From NCBI GenBank assembly GCA_024275915.1, contig JAJRYG010000105.1, positions 1 to 40,405 of the forward strand: DNA of 40,405 nucleotides, given 5' to 3'. This stretch comes from Gammaproteobacteria bacterium (GTDB taxonomy: Bacteria; Pseudomonadota; Gammaproteobacteria; UBA6429; Thiohalophilaceae). The notes under the pieces are model-generated. The model made no database searches. It saw only the letters and a program-made list of their open reading frames with translations, and was not told where the DNA came from. Position 1 is the stretch's first letter, and every line of letters starts with the position of its first letter. This document shows, piece by piece, positions 1-6,881 of the stretch. The translations under genes and the position numbers were made by a program.

Positions 1-176
1 CGGCCTTGCACCGATGGCGTCTGCTGCTGCAACTTGCGCCGCCAGTAGCCGAAACGGTGATAGCTCAGCGCATGGGTCTTGCAGTAGGCTTTTTGTGTTT
101 GTCCGGATGTCTGCCATGTTTCAATCTGTTTTAGCCATTTGCTGGCCAGGGCTTCGGACTCTGCTTTTCTGGGCAT
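1..176 (-). CDS. tnpA: IS66 accessory protein TnpA (partial)
   Basis: The ATG is at 176 and the reading frame stays open for 58 codons to the window edge, so the C-terminus is missing. The product begins MPRKAESEALASKWLKQIE and continues with W-Q-T-S-G-Q, a YCKTHALS segment and FGYWRRKLQ. This pattern of a helix-turn-helix with the sentence-like order W...SG...YC...LS...F.YWRRKL is typical of the small first ORF of IS66-family elements, which acts with TnpB and the DDE transposase TnpC. Those two partners would lie left of the window. The gene starts about 80 bases inside the IS terminus at 258, the usual placement. Confidence 0.8.
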   Translation of the reverse strand, partial: MPRKAESEALASKWLKQIETWQTSGQTQKAYCKTHALSYHRFGYWRRKLQQQTPSVQG

Positions 177-258
177 GATGCTCTCCTGTATTGAGGTCAG
201 GAGAGAGTATTGCCGGGTTAGTGTGTAAATTGATAGGTGTCGATTTGTGGGCGCTTAC
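1..258 (-). mobile_element. IS66-family insertion sequence, one end only
   Basis: The element is cut by the window start. Read on the minus strand from position 258 inward, it begins GTAAGCGCCCACAAATCG. GTAAGCG is the characteristic terminal start of IS66-family elements. About 80 bases inward lies the start of a gene that reads as an IS66 accessory TnpA protein. IS66 elements usually make an 8-bp target duplication, which here would be 259-266; this cannot be confirmed because the other end is outside the window. Family assignment rests on the terminus plus the TnpA-like protein. Confidence 0.8.
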
Positions 259-350
259 TGTGTAGCAAACATCTGTTGCGAATATCAGATCACGTGCAAG
301 GGCCGAGACGGGATTCTACCGTCACCAGGCTCAATGCCAGACCCTGAATA

Positions 351-558
351 TAAATAGCTGTTCAAAATACCAGGCCAAGTCATGCGAAGAGTACCAGGTG
401 TGGAAGAACTTGGCATGACCCTCAGCCGCAGGGAAGCGGCTGTTGAGCTTACAGGGATGTATTTACGGCGTGTCATGCCAAGCTCTTCCGCAGCTGGGAC
501 GGTGTTTATGAAAAATAACTTACCAGCCAACTGAACTGGTATTTGGAACAGCTATTTA
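351..558. repeat. Nested inverted-repeat element (MITE/REP-like)
   Basis: A 23-bp terminal inverted repeat (351-373 against 536-558, one mismatch) encloses about 160 bp. Inside it sits a second inverted repeat, 402-419 against 472-489 (18 bp, one mismatch), and inside that a perfect 7-bp hairpin, CAGCCGC at 423-429 against GCGGCTG at 436-442. The outer ends are flanked by TA on both sides, which would suit a TA target duplication, but TA is itself part of the palindrome, so this is weak. No convincing protein is encoded. The segment occupies most of the gene-free stretch between the IS66 end and sspB. Confidence 0.6.
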
Positions 559-581
559 GTGGTATTGCCCTGCCCCTGGTC

Positions 582-658
582 GGATTGGAAAAGTCGAACA
601 CGGCACTGAAAATACGGGCATGAAAGGTGTATTGTCATCCTGCACCGAAAACTCATGC
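582..658 (+). repeat. Intergenic repeat family 2, copy 1
   Basis: This 77-nt segment starts GGATTGGAAAAGTCGAACAC and ends CCGAAAACTCATGC. It aligns without gaps to 18518-18594, with roughly four-fifths of bases identical by eye. The copy lies 11 bases beyond the sspB stop codon. Neither copy encodes a plausible protein. Confidence 0.65.
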
Positions 659-669
659 CGCCATGGGGT

Positions 670-1056
670 TTACTTGACCAGTTTTAAGGATGGCTGACCG
701 AGCTTTTTCTTTTTCGGTTCGGGCGGCGGCGTATTGTCATCGTCGGTTTCACTGAACACCATGCCCTGGCCATTCTCCCTGGCGTAGATCGCCAGTACTG
801 CAGAGACAGGAAAATTGACCTCCATGGGTTTGCCAGCAAAGCGGGCACTGAAACCAATATAGTCATTGCCGAGCTCCAGCGCCTCGACCGCCATGGGAGC
901 AATGTTGAGAACGATTTTGCCATTTTCCACATACTGGCGAGGTAGCTGCGCATAGTCGTTTTCGGCATTGACCAGGATGTAAGGCGTCAGATCATTGTCG
1001 ACAATCCACTCGTAGATGGCACGCACAAGATAGGGTTGATTCGGCGTCATGGACAT
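670..1056 (-). CDS. sspB: Stringent starvation protein B, ClpXP adaptor
   Basis: SspB tethers ssrA-tagged and some other substrates to the ClpXP protease in the cytoplasm. The 128-residue product starts MSMTPNQPYLVRAIYEWI, matching the substrate-binding domain seen in the family (N-terminal helix, then the DNDLTPYI segment). An acidic, proline- and lysine-rich linker follows, and the protein ends GQPSLKLVK, which corresponds to the C-terminal ClpX-binding tail. I chose the ATG at 1056 because GGGAG lies about 9 bases upstream. The ATG at 1050 is an alternative, but its spacing to that site would be long. A longer in-frame reading runs back into sspA and is not credible. The gene sits 32 bases after sspA, as in many gammaproteobacteria. 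Confidence 0.95.
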   Translation of the reverse strand: MSMTPNQPYLVRAIYEWIVDNDLTPYILVNAENDYAQLPRQYVENGKIVLNIAPMAVEALELGNDYIGFSARFAGKPMEVNFPVSAVLAIYARENGQGMVFSETDDDNTPPPEPKKKKLGQPSLKLVK

Positions 1057-1088
1057 AATAGAAAACTCCCGGAGACAGGCGGCTCCTG

Positions 1089-1715
1089 CTACTCGTCCTT
1101 CATGTCCTTCTCGCCTTCTGACAGGCTTTCCTGGAAGGAGGGACGGTCGAACATCTTCTCGGCATAGGCGAGCAAGGGTTTTGCCGAAGCCGGCAGCTCG
1201 ATGCCCAGTGATGGCAGACGCCACAGCAGCGGGGCGATGGCACAATCCAGTAACGAGCATTCTTCGCTCATGAAAAACGGCATCTGTTCAAAAATGGGGG
1301 TCACACTGACCAAGCTGTCACGCAGTTCCTTGCGTACCTTGTCGCTGGCAGTATTCCTGTCTTCCAGCTGTTTTGCCAGCGAATACCAGTCACGCTCAAT
1401 GCGATGCATCATCAGGCGATGCTGGGCACGGGAAACCGGGTCGACCGGCATAAGTGGTGGATGGGGAAAACGCTCGTCCAGGTATTCCATAATGACCTGA
1501 GGCTGATAAAGCACAAGTTCACGATCAATGAGGGTGGGTACGTCGTTGTAAGGATTCAGATCTTTCAGGTCTTCCGGTGTGTCATCGATATCGACATGCT
1601 GGATTTCGTAATTGACTCCTTTTTCAGCCAGCACGATCCTTACCATATGGCTGTAGGAACAGGTATCACCTGAAAAAAGGGTCATTGCTAAACGTCGATT
1701 GGCAAGTTGTGCCAT
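1089..1715 (-). CDS. sspA: Stringent starvation protein A
   Basis: SspA is an RNA-polymerase-associated protein with a glutathione S-transferase fold that supports survival in starvation and acid. The 208-residue product has the thioredoxin-like N-terminal half (MTLFSGDTCSYSH, then VPTLIDRELVLYQPQVIMEYL) and an all-helical C-terminal half. The family normally lacks GST activity, so a regulatory role is expected. The start at 1715 is preceded by GGAG about 7 bases away. It lies downstream of petABC on the same strand, but a hairpin at 1749-1772 separates them, so sspA-sspB may have their own transcription. Confidence 0.95.
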   Translation of the reverse strand: MAQLANRRLAMTLFSGDTCSYSHMVRIVLAEKGVNYEIQHVDIDDTPEDLKDLNPYNDVPTLIDRELVLYQPQVIMEYLDERFPHPPLMPVDPVSRAQHRLMMHRIERDWYSLAKQLEDRNTASDKVRKELRDSLVSVTPIFEQMPFFMSEECSLLDCAIAPLLWRLPSLGIELPASAKPLLAYAEKMFDRPSFQESLSEGEKDMKDE

Positions 1716-1748
1716 ACGTTACTCCGTAGATAGTTCGAAAAATGAACA

Positions 1749-1772
1749 AGGGGGAATGAGATCATTCCCCCT
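1749..1772 (-). terminator. Rho-independent terminator-like hairpin after petC
   Basis: AGGGGGAATGA (1749-1759) and TCATTCCCCCT (1762-1772) form a perfect 11-bp stem. Read on the minus strand the stem is followed by TGTTCATTTTT, which suits termination or attenuation of petABC transcription 52 bases beyond the petC stop. The opposite strand also has a short TTTT after the stem. Confidence 0.6.
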
Positions 1773-1824
1773 GTTTTACAACATGTTTATCTGTTGCACA
1801 GCAAGTGTGCAGACAGTCCTGCGA

Positions 1825-2562
1825 TCAGTGGATGTCTTTCCAGTATTCCTTTTTCAGGGCATAGGCAAGAACAAACAATACCGCCAAGAACAACAGAACC
1901 CAGACACCGATGGTATAACGTTTCAGCTTGGCAGGTTCGCCCATGTAAACCAGGAAGTTGACCAGGTCACGAACTTCGTTGTCATATTCTGCCGGTGTCA
2001 GTTTTCCTGGCTTGACCATTTCGTACCCCGTCAGGGTTTGAACTTCATGCCCTTCGTGATCCTTGTGGGTCTCGTAAATCGGCTTTTTCAGACCTTCCAG
2101 TTCCCACAACACGTGAGGCATACCCACATCCTTGAAGGCAGCATTGTTGACACCAAAGGGACGGGAATCATCCAGATAGAACGTACGCAGATACGTGTAC
2201 AACCAGTCTGCGCCCCGAGCCCGGGCAATGACCGACAGATCCGGTACCTTGGTTCCAAACATCTGCTTGGCATCTTCCGGTGTCATGGCAATCGTCATGG
2301 TTTCACCAACCTTTTCGGCCGCAAACATGAGATTTTCCTTGACCTGTTCATTGCTCAGCCCAAGATCCTGCCCCATGCGGTTGTAGCGCATGTAGGCAGC
2401 AGAGTGACAACTCAGGCAGTAATTGACGAACAACTTGGCACCATTTTGCAGTGATGCCTGATTGGACAGGTCCACGTCGGCCTTGTCGAGCTTGATTCCA
2501 CTACTGGCGAAGGCAAAGGCCGGTGCCAGCAACATCATGAGTGCAAATATCTTTGTTTTCAT
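1825..2562 (-). CDS. petC: Cytochrome c1 of the bc1 complex
   Basis: This subunit passes electrons from the Rieske protein to soluble or membrane cytochrome c. Residues 1-19 form a signal peptide. The covalent haem site is C49-L-S-C52-H53, and M148 in the GMPH segment is the likely sixth ligand. A C-terminal membrane anchor covers about residues 219-236. Length is 245, normal for proteobacterial cytochrome c1. The start codon overlaps the petB stop by 4 bases (ATGA), so the two genes are translationally coupled. Confidence 0.97.
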   Translation of the reverse strand: MKTKIFALMMLLAPAFAFASSGIKLDKADVDLSNQASLQNGAKLFVNYCLSCHSAAYMRYNRMGQDLGLSNEQVKENLMFAAEKVGETMTIAMTPEDAKQMFGTKVPDLSVIARARGADWLYTYLRTFYLDDSRPFGVNNAAFKDVGMPHVLWELEGLKKPIYETHKDHEGHEVQTLTGYEMVKPGKLTPAEYDNEVRDLVNFLVYMGEPAKLKRYTIGVWVLLFLAVLFVLAYALKKEYWKDIH

Positions 2563-3950
2563 CCTGTAACCCTCGCTGGAACCTGTTTTTCCTGGTTCAG
2601 ATTAGTGTACAACGGTGCCAATAACATGACAGCAAGATAGGTTGATGGGATCAACCAGCTCATCCAGACCAACTGGGCTGTTTTTGCATCCACACGCACC
2701 AGATCGTAGATGGTGTAGAGTGCAATCAGTCCTATCAGGGACATGAAGCTGAATCCCGCCGAGCGTGGCTTGCTGTGGAACCAGATGACGAAGAAGAACA
2801 GGAAGTAGACTTCAGAGAAGCGTAACCCCATTGCTGCCAGTACCGGCTCCGGCGGCTTGACACCCAGCCAGCCAAGGTAAATGAAGGTGACGACAAATAC
2901 CGCCAGGTTCAGTTTGTGCAGGGCACTGCGGTAACGAACCGACTTGATGGGATTGAGATCCAGCCAGGGCAGGAAGAACAGGATGACCACACCACCGCCC
3001 ATGGCGATAACACCAAGGAAGGGATCCGGTACGGCACGCAGCATGGTATAGAACGGCGTGAAGTACCAGACAGGGGCAATGTGCTCCGGAGTCTTGAGCG
3101 GATCAGCCGGCACGAAGTTGGCATGCTCGAGGAAATAACCGCCCATCTCCGGACCAAAGAACATCACCGCGGCGAAGAACATCAGGAAGACCACGACACC
3201 CACGATATCCTTGACGGAATAGTAGGGGTGGAAGGGAATGCCATCGAGCGGAATACCATCGGGCCCCTTGTTCTTCTTGATTTCGACACCATCGGGATTG
3301 TTGGAACCCACTTCATGCAGAGCAAGAATATGCGCCACGACCAGACCAATCAGAACCAGCGGTACCGCAATAACATGGAAAGCGAAGAAACGGTTGAGTG
3401 TGGCATCACCGATGACGTAGTCACCACGAATCCAGATGGAAAGATCCGGACCAATGACCGGAATCGCACCAAACAGGTTGACGATAACCTGGGCGCCCCA
3501 GTAGGACATCTGTCCCCATGGCAGCAGGTAACCCATGAAGGCTTCGGCCATCAGTGCCAGGTAAATCAGCATGCCGAAGATCCAGATGAGTTCCCGGGGT
3601 TTCTTGTAGGAACCGTACATCAGCCCACGGAACATATGCAGATAGACCACGATAAAGAAGGCCGAGGCACCGGTGGAATGCATGTAACGGATAATCCAGC
3701 CACCGTAGACATCACGCATGATGTATTCGACCGAAGCGAACGCCATGCCGGCATCCGGTTTGTAGTTCATGGTCAGGAAGATACCGGTAACGATCTGAAT
3801 GACCAGTACCAGCAGCGCCAGGGAACCGAAAAAGTACCAGAAATTGAAGTTTTTCGGTGCATAATATTTGGACAGGTGCTCTTCCCACATTTTGGTCGCG
3901 GGGAAGCGCGCATCAATCCAGCCCATAAAATCCTGCATTTTGCTCATCAT
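2559..3950 (-). CDS. petB: Cytochrome b of the bc1 complex
   Basis: This is the membrane core that oxidises ubiquinol and carries both b haems. The 463-residue product contains about eight or nine hydrophobic helices. Likely haem ligands are H91 and H105 in the second helix and H192 and H207 in the fourth. The quinol-site motif is PVWY at 293-296 where mitochondria have PEWY. The spacing of the second His pair is 15 residues, one more than in mitochondrial cytochrome b. The reading overlaps petA by 4 bases and petC by 4 bases. AAGGAG lies just upstream of the paired ATGATG start. Confidence 0.97.
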   Translation of the reverse strand: MMSKMQDFMGWIDARFPATKMWEEHLSKYYAPKNFNFWYFFGSLALLVLVIQIVTGIFLTMNYKPDAGMAFASVEYIMRDVYGGWIIRYMHSTGASAFFIVVYLHMFRGLMYGSYKKPRELIWIFGMLIYLALMAEAFMGYLLPWGQMSYWGAQVIVNLFGAIPVIGPDLSIWIRGDYVIGDATLNRFFAFHVIAVPLVLIGLVVAHILALHEVGSNNPDGVEIKKNKGPDGIPLDGIPFHPYYSVKDIVGVVVFLMFFAAVMFFGPEMGGYFLEHANFVPADPLKTPEHIAPVWYFTPFYTMLRAVPDPFLGVIAMGGGVVILFFLPWLDLNPIKSVRYRSALHKLNLAVFVVTFIYLGWLGVKPPEPVLAAMGLRFSEVYFLFFFVIWFHSKPRSAGFSFMSLIGLIALYTIYDLVRVDAKTAQLVWMSWLIPSTYLAVMLLAPLYTNLNQEKQVPARVTG

Positions 3951-4543
3951 GCCTCTCCTTTATCATCGCCAATCAGCACACGGGTGTCACTGAGAAACAT
4001 ATAAGGTGGAACAACAAGGTTGGTTGGCGCCGGGACACCCTGGTAGACGCGACCCGCGAGATCGAAGCGGGAACCGTGGCAGGGGCAGAAGAAACCACCC
4101 AGCCAGTCCGGGCCCAGATCGGCCGGGGCGATTTCAGGACGGTAGGTTGGAGAACAACCCAGATGAGTACAGATGCCCACCAGCACAGCCAGCTCAGGCT
4201 TGCGAGAACGTGTTTCATTCTGTGCATAGGGGGGTTGCTGGGATTCGACCTCGGACTTGGGATCACGCAAGACGCTGTTCAGTTTCGGAAGGTCTTCAAT
4301 GTTCTGTTTGGTTCGACGCACCAGCCATACCGGCTTGCCTCGCCACTCAACGGTCATCATGGCGCCTTCTTCGAGTTTACTGAAGTCGGCTTCGACCGGG
4401 GCACCTGCTGCTGCAGTACGTGCACTCGGCCACCAGGAACCCAGAAAGGGAACCGCCACTCCCGCTACTCCAACTGCACCCACGACGGCTGTCGCGGCAG
4501 TCAGAAAGCGGCGTCGGCTTGTATCAACGCCATCTGTACTCAT
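3947..4543 (-). CDS. petA: Rieske iron-sulfur subunit of the bc1 complex
   Basis: This subunit takes the first electron from ubiquinol through a 2Fe-2S cluster. The N-terminus has a twin-arginine motif, R10-R-R-F-L, followed by a hydrophobic segment to about residue 36, so export by the Tat system is expected. Cluster ligands are C125 and H127 in CTHLGC and C153 and H156 in CPCHGS; C130 and C155 are placed for the conserved disulfide. Length is 198 residues. It is the first gene of the petABC operon. Confidence 0.97.
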   Translation of the reverse strand: MSTDGVDTSRRRFLTAATAVVGAVGVAGVAVPFLGSWWPSARTAAAGAPVEADFSKLEEGAMMTVEWRGKPVWLVRRTKQNIEDLPKLNSVLRDPKSEVESQQPPYAQNETRSRKPELAVLVGICTHLGCSPTYRPEIAPADLGPDWLGGFFCPCHGSRFDLAGRVYQGVPAPTNLVVPPYMFLSDTRVLIGDDKGEA

Positions 4544-4679
4544 TCAACTGTCTCCCAGATTAGGATAAAAAATCATTGGTCAGGCAGGCTTAGTGAGAAT
4601 GCACACCACGACCTATATGCGAGCGGTGGCCCGCAGTAGAAATTCGAAACGCATAACTTACTGGAAATTAGGCGCGCGT

Positions 4680-4708
4680 ATTTTGGCGGATATGCCGCTC
4701 AAGGTCAA
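4680..4708 (-). promoter_or_regulatory. Candidate sigma-70 promoter for petABC
   Basis: On the minus strand TTGACC (4708-4703) is followed after 17 bases by CAAAAT (4685-4680), giving a five-of-six -35 and four-of-six -10 match at ideal spacing. It would start transcription roughly 130 bases before petA. The 276-base stretch 4544-4819 holds no gene. Prediction only. Confidence 0.4.
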
Positions 4709-4819
4709 GGAAAGACTGGATATTCCCTAGTAATTCAATAGGTTATACCCAGGACAAGCGCATCCCCACCTTGCACCGGCCACTAACCGTATATGAGGCA
4801 GTTTGATCTTGCCCGGAGG

Positions 4820-5575
4820 TTATACCGGATTGGCAATGTCGACAAACGTGACATCGAGGGCAAAACGGGAGGCCAGATGCTCGCCCAGGGCCCTGACACC
4901 ACCGCGCTCGGTGGCATGATGGCCGGCTGAAATGTAGTGGACACCGGCCTCGCGGGCCACATGCACCGTCTGTTCGGAGATCTCCCCGCTCAGATAGGCA
5001 TCGACCCCCAATGCCGCGGCCTGCGGCAGATAGCCCTGTGCGGCGCCTGAGCACCAGGCGATGGCTTCAATGTTTCTTTCCGAGGCTTCGATGAGCAGTG
5101 GTTTTCTGCCCAGTTTCTGTTCGACCCGGGAGGCAAATGCGTCGAGGGAAAGGGGGGTTTCCAGACGGCCAAACAGGCCGATGGCCGGTTTCGACTCCCC
5201 AAACTGGCCATCGATGGACAGGGACAGCAGCCGCGCCAGCTGTACATTGTTGCCATAGATCGGATGCGCATCCAGTGGCAAATGGTAGGCCAGCAGGCTG
5301 ATGTCATGCTCGAGCAGGGTCTTCAGACGCTTGTGCATGGCCCCAACCACGCGGGGATCCTCACCTTTCCAGAAATATCCATGGTGAACCAGAACTGCAT
5401 CGGCCTGTTGTTCCACTGCTTTGTCGAGCAGCGCCTGACTGGCGGTCACCCCGGTGATCAGCTTGCGAATTTGTGCCCTCCCCTGAACCTGCAGGCCATT
5501 GGGGCAATAATCCCTGAAAGTCTCGATTTCCAGTAAACTGTCACAGTAGGCAACAAAATCTTTTAGTTCAATCAT
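4820..5575 (-). CDS. Nif3-like dinuclear metal-centre protein (YbgI family)
   Basis: DUF34/Nif3 family proteins form toroidal hexamers with a two-metal site; the cellular reaction is unsettled, and older labels such as GTP cyclohydrolase type 1-like are weakly supported. The 251-residue product starts MIELKDFVAYCDSLL and has NGLQVQG near residue 26. Likely metal ligands are H64-H65 in VLVHHG, H98 and D102 near YHLPLDAH, and the late SAGHHATERGG segment. I chose the ATG at 5575 because the length matches YbgI (247). In-frame ATGs at about 5602 and 5710 would add residues not seen in the family. The gene is divergent from the DegS-like protease and lies upstream of petABC. Confidence 0.85.
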   Translation of the reverse strand: MIELKDFVAYCDSLLEIETFRDYCPNGLQVQGRAQIRKLITGVTASQALLDKAVEQQADAVLVHHGYFWKGEDPRVVGAMHKRLKTLLEHDISLLAYHLPLDAHPIYGNNVQLARLLSLSIDGQFGESKPAIGLFGRLETPLSLDAFASRVEQKLGRKPLLIEASERNIEAIAWCSGAAQGYLPQAAALGVDAYLSGEISEQTVHVAREAGVHYISAGHHATERGGVRALGEHLASRFALDVTFVDIANPV

Positions 5576-5687
5576 GCGCTGGCGGCCTTGTTTCGATACC
5601 ATAAGCCAATCATGATACTCACTCAGTCCGGACAGATCCAAGTTTAAAACGACGACGCCGGATCCGGGACCATCAAGCCAAATACAT

Positions 5688-6863
5688 ATGCGAATCAGGA
5701 AAACCGTCAACTACCTTCTGCGTTTCATTACCATCGGCCTGGCTGCGGCCATCGCCGTGATCTATTTTTATCCCTCATTCCAGAGTGACATCGAATCGGT
5801 CATTCTCCCCGGCGGCAAGGTCATCGAAATCAAACTGGCGCCAGAAGATGAAAAACTGCTACCCGACACCATCACCAGCTATGCCGAACCGGTTGCAAAG
5901 GCGGCGCCTGCCGTTGTCAATATCTATACCCAGACCCTGATCGCCGAACGGGTCAATCCCTGGCTGGCTGATCCCCTGTTGCGCCGGTTCCTCGGCCCGA
6001 ACCACCCCCAAGGCCGTCAGCGTATCGAATCCAGTCTGGGCTCCGGCGTCATCATCAGCACCAACGGTTACATCCTTACCAACAACCATGTCATCAGTGG
6101 CGCGGACCGGATCGAGGTGGCCCTGAGTGATGGACGCAGTGCAACAGCAAAAATCATTGGCAGCGATCCCGACACCGATCTTGCAGTTCTGAAAATCGAG
6201 ATGGATAATCTGCCTGCCATCGTGCTTGGCCACTCGAAGCGTCTGCGGGTCGGTGATATCGTCCTCGCCATCGGCAATCCCTTTGGTGTTGGCCAGACGG
6301 TCACTTCCGGTATCGTCAGTGCCACCGGTCGCAACCGGCTGGGCATCAATACCTACGAAAATTTCATCCAGACCGATGCGGCCATCAATCCCGGCAACTC
6401 GGGTGGAGCACTCATCACCGCCAATGGCAACCTGGTCGGCATCAACTCCCTGATCTTTTCCCGCAGTGGTGGCTCCCAGGGCATCGGTTTTGCCATTCCC
6501 ATCGATCTGGCCCGCGACGTGCTGCAACAGATCATCGAACACGGTCACGTGGTACGTGGCTGGCTGGGCATCGCCATCCAGGATCTCGATGAAAACCTGG
6601 CCCGTTCCTTCGGCCTCGACAGCACCGACGGCTTCATCATTACCAACGTGGTGCGCCACGGCCCTGCCGATGAAGCAGGCCTCGAACCCGGTGATGTCAT
6701 TACCCATATCAATGGCAAGGCAGTAAATGATGTGGTCATGGCACTGACAGACATCAGCAAGATCAGACCGGGAGAAAAAGCCACACTGAAAGGAATACGT
6801 CGAGGACAGGCATTTACGGCCACGGCCATTGTCGTGCAACGACCGCTGGTGGATGATAAATAG
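5688..6863 (+). CDS. degS: DegS-like periplasmic serine protease (HtrA family)
   Basis: HtrA proteases cut misfolded envelope proteins; DegS is the inner-membrane-anchored type that starts the sigma-E response by cutting RseA. The 391-residue product has one N-terminal membrane anchor (about 13-29), a trypsin-like domain with the triad H134 (NNHV), D164 (DTDLAVLK) and S238 (NPGNSGG), and a single PDZ domain from about 275 to 385. One PDZ plus an anchor instead of a cleaved signal favours DegS over DegP/DegQ. It is somewhat longer than E. coli DegS (355), mainly in the loop around residues 88-112. No rseA, rseB or rpoE gene is in the window, so the exact role is inferred. Confidence 0.85.
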   Translation: MRIRKTVNYLLRFITIGLAAAIAVIYFYPSFQSDIESVILPGGKVIEIKLAPEDEKLLPDTITSYAEPVAKAAPAVVNIYTQTLIAERVNPWLADPLLRRFLGPNHPQGRQRIESSLGSGVIISTNGYILTNNHVISGADRIEVALSDGRSATAKIIGSDPDTDLAVLKIEMDNLPAIVLGHSKRLRVGDIVLAIGNPFGVGQTVTSGIVSATGRNRLGINTYENFIQTDAAINPGNSGGALITANGNLVGINSLIFSRSGGSQGIGFAIPIDLARDVLQQIIEHGHVVRGWLGIAIQDLDENLARSFGLDSTDGFIITNVVRHGPADEAGLEPGDVITHINGKAVNDVVMALTDISKIRPGEKATLKGIRRGQAFTATAIVVQRPLVDDK

Positions 6864-6881
6864 ACGGCCAGATTCAGATTT

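Noticed and set aside
285-530. 81-codon minus-strand reading frame
   Set aside because: It lies across the nested inverted-repeat element and its protein has no recognisable feature or start site; such frames commonly arise in repeats.
2916-4004. Long plus-strand frame opposite petB
   Set aside because: It is antisense to a clear cytochrome b gene and its protein is rich in His, Gln and Asp, typical of a shadow frame.
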